Positions 1 through 6,490 of a DNA stretch of 6,523 bases are shown piece after piece. The position numbers and the translations under genes were made by a program. Below the pieces are notes generated by a model that made no database searches, had not been told where the DNA came from, and saw only the letters and a list, made by a program, of their open reading frames with translations. The stretch comes from an uncultured Oscillospiraceae bacterium (lineage in GTDB: Bacteria > Bacillota_A > Clostridia > Oscillospirales > Oscillospiraceae): the NCBI GenBank assembly GCA_900770015.1, contig CAAGIU010000306.1:1-6523 (forward strand), read 5' to 3'. How positions within the stretch are numbered: the stretch's first letter is position 1; each line of letters starts with the position of its first letter.

Positions 1-653
1 ACGAGGATATCCGCAACTGGTGGAGCGCGGATACCGCCGAAGCAGGGGAGTGGCTCTGCGTGGATTTGGGCAAATGTGAGGATGTCCGGGCGATCCAGGT
101 GAACTTTGCTGATGAAACCCTGGCGCCTGAATTTCCCCCGGAGGAATACGGCAGTGACCGGGGTGACCGGCGCATTGAACTGGAACCCCAGATTTCCAAC
201 TATACCCTTGAAACCAGTAACGACGGGGAACACTGGTTCCTTTTGGAAACCGTATCCCGGGAGTGTTCCAACGGTTATTACGAATACATAGACGGAATCT
301 CTGCCCGGTTCATCCGTGTCGTAGGCGGTAAGCTCCCCTACGGGCAGGTCATGCGGATCTCTGGCCTGCGCATTTTCGGCAACGGCAGCGGTGAGAAATG
401 CGAAGCGGCACAGGCAAAGGCCGAAAGGGTGGGCGATCTGGAGGCAATGGTTTCCTGGCAGCCCATCGAGAATGCCCAGGGCTGTAATGTGCGCTACGGC
501 ATTGCACCGGACAAGCTCTATATGAGCTGGCTGGTCTATAGCGCGGACGAGGTTAAGCTGACGACCTTAATCAAAGGGCAGGAATATTACGTCCGGGTGG
601 ACAGCTTCAACGAAAACGGCATTACGCCCGGAGAAATCATCAAGGTGGTGTAA
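1..653 (+). CDS. C-terminal part of a glycoside-active protein (discoidin-like plus Fn3-like modules), 5' end outside window
   Basis: Partial gene; the reading frame is open from base 3, giving 216 visible residues up to TAA at 651-653. The first visible residues (NWWSA, then GEWLCVDLG, then VRAIQVNFAD) are typical of an F5/8 type C (discoidin, CBM32-like) carbohydrate-binding module. That module runs on to about visible residue 135, with ISNYTLETSNDGEHW, ARFIRVVGG and ISGLRIFGNG as later strands. A fibronectin type III-like fold follows over the last 80 or so residues (AMVSWQPIENAQGCNVRYG through YYVRVDSFNENG). In related Clostridia and Bacteroidetes proteins this pair commonly follows a GH43-type catalytic domain, so a family 43 glycosidase is the best guess. 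The catalytic part is not visible and the family is inference. It is the first visible gene of an operon, and its last codons carry the ribosome binding site of the next gene. Confidence 0.82.
   Translation, partial: EDIRNWWSADTAEAGEWLCVDLGKCEDVRAIQVNFADETLAPEFPPEEYGSDRGDRRIELEPQISNYTLETSNDGEHWFLLETVSRECSNGYYEYIDGISARFIRVVGGKLPYGQVMRISGLRIFGNGSGEKCEAAQAKAERVGDLEAMVSWQPIENAQGCNVRYGIAPDKLYMSWLVYSADEVKLTTLIKGQEYYVRVDSFNENGITPGEIIKVV
642..650 (+). promoter_or_regulatory. Ribosome binding site inside the end of the upstream gene
   Basis: AAGGTGGTG differs from the ideal AAGGAGGTG at one base and ends 8 bases before the ATG at 659. It supports that start over the internal Met at residue 9, which has no such site. 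GAGG at 655-658 touches the ATG and is too close to serve. The site lies within the final codons of the preceding gene, so the two genes are probably translationally coupled. Confidence 0.6.
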
Positions 654-658
654 CGAGG

Positions 659-1504
659 ATGAGAAAAGCGGTTCAGCAGTTTATGCTGGGTTCTGTTCTG
701 AAAAATGAAGCATCTGTCAGGGAAACCCTTGCCGCCGTAAAGGCGGCAGGGTATGACAGCATCGAGCTGTGTGGCTTTATGCTGCATCCCATGGGCTTTG
801 TGATTCGGATGCTGACAAAAGCAGCCGGGATGCCCGTGGGCAGCGGCGGCAGTCTGGATTGGGAACGGTTGGTAAAGGAATCCGGCCTGAATGTGGTGTC
901 CGTGCATCAGGATTTGGGTTCTGTTGAACGGGATGTCAAAGCAGTAGCCGAGGAAGCAAAGAAATTTGGCACCGACAAGGTGGTCATCACCGGCATGTAC
1001 CGCTTTGACTACGGCAGCGAGGAAGCTGTGCGCGACCTTGCCAACCGGCTGAATGAAGCAGGAAAGGCGCTGCGCTCCCAGGGAATTCAGCTTCTGTTTC
1101 ACAATCACAACTGCGAACTGCGGAAGGTCAATGCGGGCAAGTGTGCCTATGACATTTTGCTGGAGGAAACCGACCCGGAATATGTGAATTTTGAGTTTGA
1201 TTCCTACTGGTTTACCGAGGGCGGCGCGGATGCCAGGCTGTGGATGCGCCGTCTGGGAAGTCGCATGAAGCTCTGGCACATCAACGACCGGGGCACCCGG
1301 ATGAGCGGCCCTGCCATGACCCCCATTCTGAAAACCGACAGCATGGAGCTGGGCACCGGCAATATGGATTTGGAAGGCATGGCTGAAATCGCAAAAGAGA
1401 ACGGCATTGACGCAGTCATTCTGGAAAGCCATCGGAATTGGATTGACAACAGCCCGGTGAAGAGTCTGCAATTGAGTGCGGCGTGGCTGAACAAGCATTT
1501 TTAA
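659..1504 (+). CDS. Sugar phosphate isomerase/epimerase-like TIM-barrel protein
   Basis: 281-residue cytoplasmic protein of the xylose-isomerase-like / AP-endonuclease-family-2 TIM-barrel superfamily. Members usually use a divalent metal to isomerise or epimerise sugars, keto-sugars or inositol derivatives. Visible landmarks are strand 1 plus GYDSIELCGF (residues 31-40), NVVSVHQDLG (78-87), HNHNCEL (148-154), FEFDSYW (178-184), WHINDRG (206-212), ELGTGNMD (230-237) and VILESH (253-258). The likely metal site is built from H148/E153, D181, H207 and E256, by analogy with the E-D-H-E site of the family; I have not checked this against a structure. Length is normal and there is no signal peptide. 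It starts 5 bases after the upstream stop and ends 10 bases before the rhamnosidase, so all three genes are probably co-transcribed. The substrate cannot be read from the sequence. A role on rhamnose or another sugar released by the flanking glycosidases is inferred from position. Confidence 0.9.
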   Translation: MRKAVQQFMLGSVLKNEASVRETLAAVKAAGYDSIELCGFMLHPMGFVIRMLTKAAGMPVGSGGSLDWERLVKESGLNVVSVHQDLGSVERDVKAVAEEAKKFGTDKVVITGMYRFDYGSEEAVRDLANRLNEAGKALRSQGIQLLFHNHNCELRKVNAGKCAYDILLEETDPEYVNFEFDSYWFTEGGADARLWMRRLGSRMKLWHINDRGTRMSGPAMTPILKTDSMELGTGNMDLEGMAEIAKENGIDAVILESHRNWIDNSPVKSLQLSAAWLNKHF

Positions 1505-1509
1505 GGAGG
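1503..1509 (+). promoter_or_regulatory. Strong ribosome binding site of the rhamnosidase gene
   Basis: AAGGAGG overlaps the TAA stop of the preceding gene and sits 5 bases before the ATG at 1515. It is a near-ideal Shine-Dalgarno sequence, fixes the start, and suggests efficient, coupled translation of the rhamnosidase. Confidence 0.85.
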
Positions 1510-1514
1510 CTTCC

Positions 1515-4055
1515 ATGAAAGCGATTCATCTGAAAACGGAACATATGGCGAACCCCATTGGCATCGATGTCCCCCAGCCCGTTCTGTCCTGGAATTGCAG
1601 CGAGGGAATCCGCCAAACCGCCTATGAAGTAATCGCCACCCAGGACGGGGAAGCGGTCTGGCATACCGGAAAAGTCCCCTCCTCCCAAATGTCCGTCATC
1701 TATGGAAAGGAAACCGCTGCCAGACAAAGGATCACCTGGCAGGTGCGGCTTTGGGATGAACGGGACATCCCCGGGGAGTGGAGCAAGGCCTCCTTTGAAA
1801 CCGGCCTCACGGATGGAAGCTGGAAAGCAAGCTGGATCGATCCGGAGCTTCCCCATGAGGAAGCCCAGCGGCAGCCGTCCAGCGTGCTGCGCAAACGGTT
1901 TGTAGCTCCCGAAACAAAGCGTGCCAGACTGTATATCACCTGTCACGGCCTGTATGAAGCCAGGCTGAACGGCAAGCGGGTGGGCCAGTTTGTGTTGGCA
2001 CCCGGTGCGGATGATTACCGGGTTCGACTCCAATACCAGACCTATGACGTGACTGAACTGCTGAAACCCGGTGAAAATGAGATCACCGTCACTTTGGGAG
2101 ACGGCTGGTATCGGGGCAACAACGGCGTGGATGGGCTGTACAATTATTATGGCTCCGACCTGGCGCTGCTCTGCCAGCTGGAAGCGGACGGAACAGTCAT
2201 TCTCTGCTCTGACGGCAGCTGGGAGGCAAGTCAATCCGGCCCCATTCGCCTGAATGATATGGAAAAAGGGGAAGCCTATGATGCCCGGATGGAAACCATA
2301 ACCGACTGGCATGGTGTAAGCGTGAAGGATTACGGCTTTGACAAGCTGGTCTGCTCCAATTCCGTGCCGATTCTGGAACAGGAGCGCTTCCCTGGAAGGC
2401 TTCTGACAACCCCCAACGGAGAAACCGTCATTGATTTCGGCCAGAATCTTGCCGGATATACTGAAATCCGCATTCACGCCAAGTCAGGACAAAAAATCAC
2501 CCTCTGGCACGGTGAAACACTGGATGAGAATGGAAACTTCACGCAATCCAATTTCGATCCTGGCGAGCGGAACAAAAACGGCGGTATCCCCCAGCGGATC
2601 GATTACGTCTGCAAGGACGGCCTGAATGTCTATAAGCCCAGCTTTGCCATCTTCGGTTTCCGATACGCCAAAATCGAAACCGATGCCGACTTGACCGATG
2701 CGGCGTTTACGGCTATTGCCGTCTATTCCGAAATGGAGCAGACGGGCTTCTTCACCTGCGGCAATGACGATGTAAACCGCCTGTTCCAGAACAGCCTGTG
2801 GAGTATGCGCTCCAACTTCTGCGACATTCCCACCGACTGCCCCACCCGGGAGCGGGCCGGCTGGACAGGGGATGCGGCTGCCTTTGCACCCACCGGGGTC
2901 AAGCTGGCGGAATGTTATCCGATTTTGCGGAAATGGCTGGCGGAATGCCGTCTTGCCCAACGTGAGGATGGGCTGGTTGCCAATATCGCCCCTGTCAACA
3001 ACAGCGGAAGCTACATATCCAATATGCTGCAGGGCTCCTCCGGCTGGGGAGATGCCTGCATTCTGGTACCCTGGGCACTGTATGAAGCTTACGGCGATAA
3101 GACCATTCTGGAAGAAAACTACGAGATGATGGTGTCCTGGCTGCACTTTGTGGAGAATCGGGCAAAGAAAACAAGGCTTCAAAATCAGCTCAATCCCTAT
3201 AAAAAATACCTGGTAGACGAGGGTTTCCACTTTGGGGAATGGCTGGAGCCGGATGTGAGCAGCATGGACACCATGAAGAAGAACATGATGTTCGGCGCTC
3301 CAGAGGTGGCCACGGCGTACTATTTCCGATCCGCAAGCCTTGCGGCAAAAATCGCGGGCATCCTGGGAAAACAGGAGGATGTCCGGAAGTACAGCCAAAT
3401 TGCGGAGGGGGCCTGGAATGCCTACCGCTATACCTGTACCAAAAACGGCGTGATTTCCTCCAAACGCCAGGCAGAATATGTCCGTCCCATTGCCTTTGGG
3501 CTTCTGGAGGAAGCGGAGTCCCAGGCAGCGGCAGACCGGTTGGCAGAATTGGTTGCGCAGAATGATTACCACCTGAATACCGGATTTCTTTCAACACCGT
3601 TCCTGTGCCGTGTCCTTTCCGATTACGGCCATACGGACACGGCTTACCGGCTCCTTTTGCAGGATACCGCCCCCAGCTGGCTGTACCCGGTGAAGCACGG
3701 CGCCACCACCATCTGGGAAAGCTGGGACGGCGTCCGGGAGGATGGAACGGTACACGATTCTCTGAATCATTATTCCTACGGCGCCATCTCCGGCTGGCTC
3801 ATGGGAGATGTTTGCGGCATTCGGCTCAGCGAAGGCAAGCTGACCATTGCCCCCAAACCCTCCAAAGAGCTTGGATACGCACAGGCAAGATGGGATTCTC
3901 CCCTGGGAACCGTTGAAAGCAAGTGGCATTATGAGAAGGATCAAATCGTATTTGAAGTGGCAATTCCCGCCAATGTCACAGCAAAAATCTGCTTACCCGA
4001 CGGAAACGTCTTCCCCGCGGAAACCGGTTCACACGCATATTCCTGCAAAGCATAG
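1515..4055 (+). CDS. Alpha-L-rhamnosidase, glycoside hydrolase family 78
   Basis: 846-residue enzyme that removes terminal alpha-L-rhamnose from glycans or plant glycosides by the inverting GH78 mechanism. Module order: Ig/Fn3-like N-terminal domain (about 1-100), linker with SWIDPE, rhamnosidase N-terminal beta domain (about 130-290, containing LYITCHGLYEARLNGKRVG), concanavalin-like domain (about 300-390, IDFGQNLAGY from 306, FGFRYAKIE from 380), six-hairpin catalytic barrel (about 395-765), and C-terminal beta domain to the end. The signature DCPTRERAGWTGDA gives D441, E446, W450 and D453, with the same spacing as D567/E572/D579 of Bacillus RhaB. E446 is the expected general acid. GATTIWESWDG supplies E735, the expected general base, and LNHYSYG supplies H752. 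There is no signal peptide, so it should act in the cytoplasm on imported substrate. Length is normal and no break is visible. It is the last gene of the operon and is followed by a hairpin terminator. Confidence 0.97.
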   Translation: MKAIHLKTEHMANPIGIDVPQPVLSWNCSEGIRQTAYEVIATQDGEAVWHTGKVPSSQMSVIYGKETAARQRITWQVRLWDERDIPGEWSKASFETGLTDGSWKASWIDPELPHEEAQRQPSSVLRKRFVAPETKRARLYITCHGLYEARLNGKRVGQFVLAPGADDYRVRLQYQTYDVTELLKPGENEITVTLGDGWYRGNNGVDGLYNYYGSDLALLCQLEADGTVILCSDGSWEASQSGPIRLNDMEKGEAYDARMETITDWHGVSVKDYGFDKLVCSNSVPILEQERFPGRLLTTPNGETVIDFGQNLAGYTEIRIHAKSGQKITLWHGETLDENGNFTQSNFDPGERNKNGGIPQRIDYVCKDGLNVYKPSFAIFGFRYAKIETDADLTDAAFTAIAVYSEMEQTGFFTCGNDDVNRLFQNSLWSMRSNFCDIPTDCPTRERAGWTGDAAAFAPTGVKLAECYPILRKWLAECRLAQREDGLVANIAPVNNSGSYISNMLQGSSGWGDACILVPWALYEAYGDKTILEENYEMMVSWLHFVENRAKKTRLQNQLNPYKKYLVDEGFHFGEWLEPDVSSMDTMKKNMMFGAPEVATAYYFRSASLAAKIAGILGKQEDVRKYSQIAEGAWNAYRYTCTKNGVISSKRQAEYVRPIAFGLLEEAESQAAADRLAELVAQNDYHLNTGFLSTPFLCRVLSDYGHTDTAYRLLLQDTAPSWLYPVKHGATTIWESWDGVREDGTVHDSLNHYSYGAISGWLMGDVCGIRLSEGKLTIAPKPSKELGYAQARWDSPLGTVESKWHYEKDQIVFEVAIPANVTAKICLPDGNVFPAETGSHAYSCKA

Positions 4056-4059
4056 CGCA

Positions 4060-4091
4060 AAACGGCATCGGTTCCATTACCGGTGCCGTTT
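4060..4091 (+). terminator. Probable operon terminator after the rhamnosidase gene
   Basis: Five bases past the stop, AACGGCATCGG (4061-4071) pairs with CCGGTGCCGTT (4080-4090) through one T-G pair, around the 8-base loop TTCCATTA. An additional A4060-T4091 pair gives a 12-bp stem. The stem is GC-rich and preceded by AAAA, but the trailing T run is only TTT, so termination may be incomplete. Its position between the rhamnosidase and the separately promoted gene downstream fits an operon end. Confidence 0.68.
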
Positions 4092-4104
4092 CAATGTGCA
4101 TTGA
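4091..4104. repeat. 14-base palindrome overlapping the -35 box, possible operator
   Basis: TCAATG (4091-4096) and CATTGA (4099-4104) are perfect inverted arms around a TG centre. The right arm shares four bases (TTGA, 4101-4104) with the -35 box of the downstream promoter, and the left arm begins at the last base of the terminator stem. A dimeric repressor bound here would block that promoter. The operator role is inference; a short palindrome can arise by chance. Confidence 0.35.
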
Positions 4105-4129
4105 CTTATTTGAGAAATATGTGTATTAT
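4101..4129 (+). promoter_or_regulatory. Sigma-A-type promoter for the SWIM protein gene
   Basis: TTGACT (4101-4106) and TATTAT (4124-4129) are separated by exactly 17 bases in an AT-rich stretch, giving a predicted transcript start near 4136 and a leader of about 50 bases. A perfect TATAAT lies at 4136-4141, but its matching -35 position (GAGAAA-like) is poor, so it is a second choice. The promoter makes the SWIM gene independent of the operon upstream. Confidence 0.7.
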
Positions 4130-4173
4130 TTGATTTATAATATGACATCACAAGATTCATTTGTGCGGAAAAT

Positions 4174-4179
4174 GGTGGT
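4174..4179 (+). promoter_or_regulatory. Weak ribosome binding site in front of a GTG start
   Basis: GGTGGT lies 5 bases before the GTG at 4185. An in-frame TAA at 4179-4181 rules out any earlier start, so GTG at 4185 is the first possible one. The site is only a partial match to the Shine-Dalgarno consensus, so expression may be modest. Confidence 0.45.
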
Positions 4180-4184
4180 AAAAA

Positions 4185-5834
4185 GTGATTTTAGAAGATT
4201 GGAAATCCCTGTTTGAATCCCGCATCCTCACCCGGGGGCGGTCATATTGGAAGAGCGGCCATGTCACGAAGCTGACCTGTACGCCGGATAGAATTCGTGC
4301 CGTTGTTCTTGGTTCTGAGGCTTATAAGGTAGGCATCGAACTGGACAATGGTGAAGTTTTCGACGCTTCCTGCACCTGCCCCTTTTCGGTGGAGAGCGAT
4401 TTCTATTGCAAGCACATCGCAGCTGTTCTGTATGCGGTAGAGGAAGACCCTGCCTCCAAACCCGGTGTAGAAGCCTCCTGGCAGGACACCCTGGAGAAGA
4501 TGACCACGGAGCAACTGCGGGATTTTCTGGGCCTGATTCTTCCCGAAAACCCCAATCTCCAGGAGCGGCTGGTGCTGGGCTACGGAGAAACAGCAGCCCC
4601 GGAAATGCTCCAGGATTCCTGGGAGGAGCAATTAAGTCAGATCGTCGATACTTGCCGGGACGGATACCGATACATCAACTATCGTCATGCGGACGAATTC
4701 TATAATGCGCTGAATTGGTTCATTGAAGACAGGTTCGCGATTCTGTTTTCCTCCGGGAAAATCCTGCCCGCCTTCAACCTGGTATGCAGTGTTTTCTGCA
4801 CCGCAATGGCGGAGGAAGCGGATGATTCCGACGGCGGAATGGGTATCTTAATGCATGCATGTACCGAAGCGTGGCGCAATCTCGTTAACGCCGGTTCTCC
4901 CTCTCAGCAGGATGAGATGTACAGTTGGTTCTACAAAGAGGTGCGCAGACCCCGTTACAGCTTTGGAATAGAAACCATTGAAGACTTTCTGTTTGGTTTT
5001 GCCTGGGACGAGTCGCATTTGAAAAAGAATCTGTCCCTGCTGGATGAGCTGCTTCAAAAAAGCGGTGATTCCAAATACCACATGGAAAACTATTTGCGCC
5101 GGTACGAGCACATCATGCAGGCGCTCCACAAAACGGATGGGGAAATTGATGCGTTCTGGCACAAATACTGGTCCTATGAGTTTGTGCGGGATCGGGAATA
5201 TGAGCGCTTTCTGGAAAAAGAGGAATATGGAAAGGCAATCGATCTGCTGCTCCAGGAAAAGAGCCTTTCCGCAAACGAACCATACCGGCTGAATCAAACC
5301 AGTAAAAAGTTGGTCTACCTTTACCGGATCGCCGGACAGGAGCAGAACTACCGCCAGGAGCTGCTGCATCAAATTGAGACCTACCCCCAGACAGATATGA
5401 CGTATATTCGGGAGCTTCGCAGCATCGAACCGACCGAAAAGTGGGAGGAATGGACGGAGCACCTTCTGGAGCTGCCAACCACCAAGCAGATCCGCCTGGA
5501 TCTGCTTGCCTTCAACGAAGCGTGGCCCAGACTGTTTACTGAAATCGCCCAGCGGAAGCAGTTTCATTTATTGCAGCAGTATATGGATTCCCTGATGAAG
5601 TGGAATCCTCAGGAAACCATGAAATGCTGCTGCGATTGCCTGAATCGGGAGATGAATTTTGCATCGGATCGAAATATGTACCGAAATGTCTTTCACCGGA
5701 TGGCGCTTCTGAAAGGGTATCCCGGAGGACAAGCTGTAATCAACAGCCTCCTGACGCTTTGGCAGGAAACATACCCCAGAAGGAGCGCCATGCTTGATGA
5801 GATGAAGAGGGCAAGGAAAGAGAAGGTCATTTGA
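4185..5834 (+). CDS. SWIM zinc-finger domain protein, function unknown
   Basis: 549-residue cytoplasmic protein starting with GTG; no signal peptide or membrane segment is seen. The N-terminus (LFESRILTRGRSYWKSGHV, about residues 9-27) is the usual lead-in to a SWIM domain. It is followed by the metal-binding pattern C63-x-C65-x9-C75-x-H77, within SCTCPF and FYCKHIAAVLYA. SWIM fingers are known for DNA or protein binding and in bacteria often occur in, or next to, SNF2-type helicases. No helicase gene is seen here. Residues from about 90 to the end are strongly helical, rich in Leu, Glu, Arg and aromatics, with helix-pair-like stretches (for example YERFLEKEEYGKAIDLLLQE) suggestive of a TPR-like solenoid. 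That part matches nothing I recognise. It has its own promoter and lies 129 bases after the rhamnosidase, so a link with sugar use is not implied. The SWIM assignment is firm; the biological role is unknown. Confidence 0.9.
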   Translation: MILEDWKSLFESRILTRGRSYWKSGHVTKLTCTPDRIRAVVLGSEAYKVGIELDNGEVFDASCTCPFSVESDFYCKHIAAVLYAVEEDPASKPGVEASWQDTLEKMTTEQLRDFLGLILPENPNLQERLVLGYGETAAPEMLQDSWEEQLSQIVDTCRDGYRYINYRHADEFYNALNWFIEDRFAILFSSGKILPAFNLVCSVFCTAMAEEADDSDGGMGILMHACTEAWRNLVNAGSPSQQDEMYSWFYKEVRRPRYSFGIETIEDFLFGFAWDESHLKKNLSLLDELLQKSGDSKYHMENYLRRYEHIMQALHKTDGEIDAFWHKYWSYEFVRDREYERFLEKEEYGKAIDLLLQEKSLSANEPYRLNQTSKKLVYLYRIAGQEQNYRQELLHQIETYPQTDMTYIRELRSIEPTEKWEEWTEHLLELPTTKQIRLDLLAFNEAWPRLFTEIAQRKQFHLLQQYMDSLMKWNPQETMKCCCDCLNREMNFASDRNMYRNVFHRMALLKGYPGGQAVINSLLTLWQETYPRRSAMLDEMKRARKEKVI

Positions 5835-5881
5835 ATTGTGAAGCGCCTGTTTATTCTACACGGCGTAAACCTGCCGTACCC

Positions 5882-5910
5882 GTGGTGCATTTCCCGAAAA
5901 GTGGTGCATT
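5882..5910. repeat. Direct repeat GTGGTGCATT x2, possible insertion-sequence end
   Basis: GTGGTGCATT occurs at 5882-5891 and again at 5901-5910, a 19-base period separated by TCCCGAAAA. Short, spaced GTGGTGCATT-like repeats are typical of the terminal transposase-binding sites of IS21-family elements in gut bacteria, as far as I recall; I could not check this. No transposase or istB-like gene is present on either side, so if it is an IS end it is a remnant. The repeat itself is certain and the IS assignment is tentative. Confidence 0.45.
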
Positions 5911-5974
5911 GTATCAACTTTCCATACCTTTGCCAGATAAGTTACCTGACCTTGATACAATTGGGGTCAGGTAA
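5908..5974. repeat. Two interleaved perfect 10-bp inverted repeats (pseudoknot order)
   Basis: ATTGTATCAA (5908-5917) is the exact reverse complement of TTGATACAAT (5952-5961). TTACCTGACC (5942-5951) is the exact reverse complement of GGTCAGGTAA (5965-5974). The order is A, B, A', B', with A' filling most of the loop of the B hairpin, which is the arrangement of an H-type pseudoknot in RNA. B can extend by two G-U pairs only if A' is not engaged. As DNA it could instead be a set of protein-binding sites at an element end. Function unknown. Confidence 0.5.
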
Positions 5975-5993
5975 TTCCCTATTTATAGCGAGA

Positions 5994-6037
5994 AAAAGTT
6001 GGAATTATCCTGGAAAATCAGGAAAATTCCAACTTTT
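5994..6037. terminator. Long AT-rich hairpin, probable (possibly bidirectional) terminator
   Basis: Arms 5994-6012 and 6019-6037 pair over 18 bp with one A-A mismatch (6007/6024) and a 6-base loop GAAAAT. AAAA starts the left arm and TTTT ends the right arm, followed by CGGTTTTAT, so a U-rich end is available on either strand. It lies 160 bases past the SWIM gene and is the best terminator candidate for it. The great length and near-perfection also fit a palindromic repeat or mobile-element structure. Confidence 0.55.
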
Positions 6038-6108
6038 CGGTTTTATAGTGCCTTGACGGTTGAACCAACGCAGCCTCCTGTATGGGAAAAACGCGAAATC
6101 GGGCATTC

Positions 6109-6137
6109 CTATCGTTCAATTGCAGGGCTATCGTTCA
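6109..6137. repeat. Direct repeat CTATCGTTCA x2
   Basis: CTATCGTTCA is present at 6109-6118 and 6128-6137, again with a 19-base period, separated by ATTGCAGGG. It lies about 220 bases from the GTGGTGCATT pair that has the same spacing. It could be a pair of binding sites for the same class of protein; no function is known. Confidence 0.4.
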
Positions 6138-6189
6138 GATAATCAAAACCGCACAAAGAGGATCTCACGATTCTGTCGCCCTTATGGCT

Positions 6190-6227
6190 TTTGCCCCTTT
6201 TGAATAAAAGGCAGCACGGTAGGCAAA
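6190..6227. repeat. Nested hairpins
   Basis: CCTTTT (6196-6201) pairs with AAAAGG (6206-6211) around a GAAT loop. TTTGCC (6190-6195) pairs with GGCAAA (6222-6227) around the whole, and ACCGTAT (6243-6249) pairs with ATACGGT (6289-6295) further on. The stems are short (6-7 bp), so this is suggestive of a structured element rather than proof. Confidence 0.25.
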
Positions 6228-6362
6228 GGCTCTGGTGCTTATACCGTATCAGCCGGAAGGTCTTCGCAGGGATAACCACAGCGAGGGTATACGGTTTCAA
6301 TGTGAACAATCAGGCTTACAGGTTATCGGCATGAATAAGCAGATTGTGAAATTGTGATTCGC

Positions 6363-6490
6363 GTGAGAGTGGAGATTGAAGAGTGTAGAGTGAAGATAAT
6401 GAAATAGATCCGTTTCCTTTATCATCTATACCGTTGAATTCTGCATAAGAAACACTGAAGCCGTAAGTTTCAGTTATCTCCACTCTTCAC
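6363..6490. repeat. GAGTG-rich inverted repeat pair
   Basis: AGAGTGGAGAT (6366-6376) is the exact reverse complement of ATCTCCACTCT (6476-6486). The match extends to GTG (6363-6365) and CAC (6488-6490) if one T is bulged. Degenerate copies of the same unit follow on the left side (AAGAGTGTAGAG, TAGAGTGAAGAT up to about 6397), and the right side carries CTTCACTC (6485-6492), the complement of GAGTGAAG. Such GAGTG(G/A)AGA strings are a common intergenic repeat type in gut Clostridia genomes, in my recollection. The 98 bases between the arms hold no gene but contain a small ACTGAA/TTCAGT hairpin. Confidence 0.5.

Noticed and set aside
587..1516. 309-codon open frame on the minus strand
   Set aside because: It lies antisense to the isomerase-like gene, has no recognisable domain, and is explained by the codon bias of the true gene.
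1416..3572. Two long minus-strand open frames (353 and 362 codons) antisense to the rhamnosidase
   Set aside because: Low-complexity, His/Gly/Pro-rich products without domains, while the + strand carries a full GH78 enzyme with intact catalytic residues.
5860..5877. ACGGC/GCCGT hairpin just after the SWIM gene as its terminator
   Set aside because: Only 5 bp with an 8-base loop and no T run; the hairpin at 5994-6037 is a far better candidate.
5838..6056. 72-codon + strand frame starting with GTG
   Set aside because: It runs straight through the direct repeats, the pseudoknot-like stems and the long hairpin, and has no ribosome binding site or protein-like pattern.
6053..6058. TTGACG as a -35 box
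   Set aside because: No acceptable -10 hexamer at 16-18 bases; the nearest TATGGG is 22 bases away and poor.
5882..6137. CRISPR array
   Set aside because: The repeats are only 10 bases, occur twice each with 9-base gaps, and differ between the two sites, so they do not form an array.
6109..6309. 66-codon minus-strand frame with a TTG start
   Set aside because: A TGA directly precedes the TTG, no ribosome binding site is seen, and the product (Cys/Arg-rich, no domain) resembles a spurious frame in a repeat. It would deserve another look if near-identical copies occur elsewhere in the genome.
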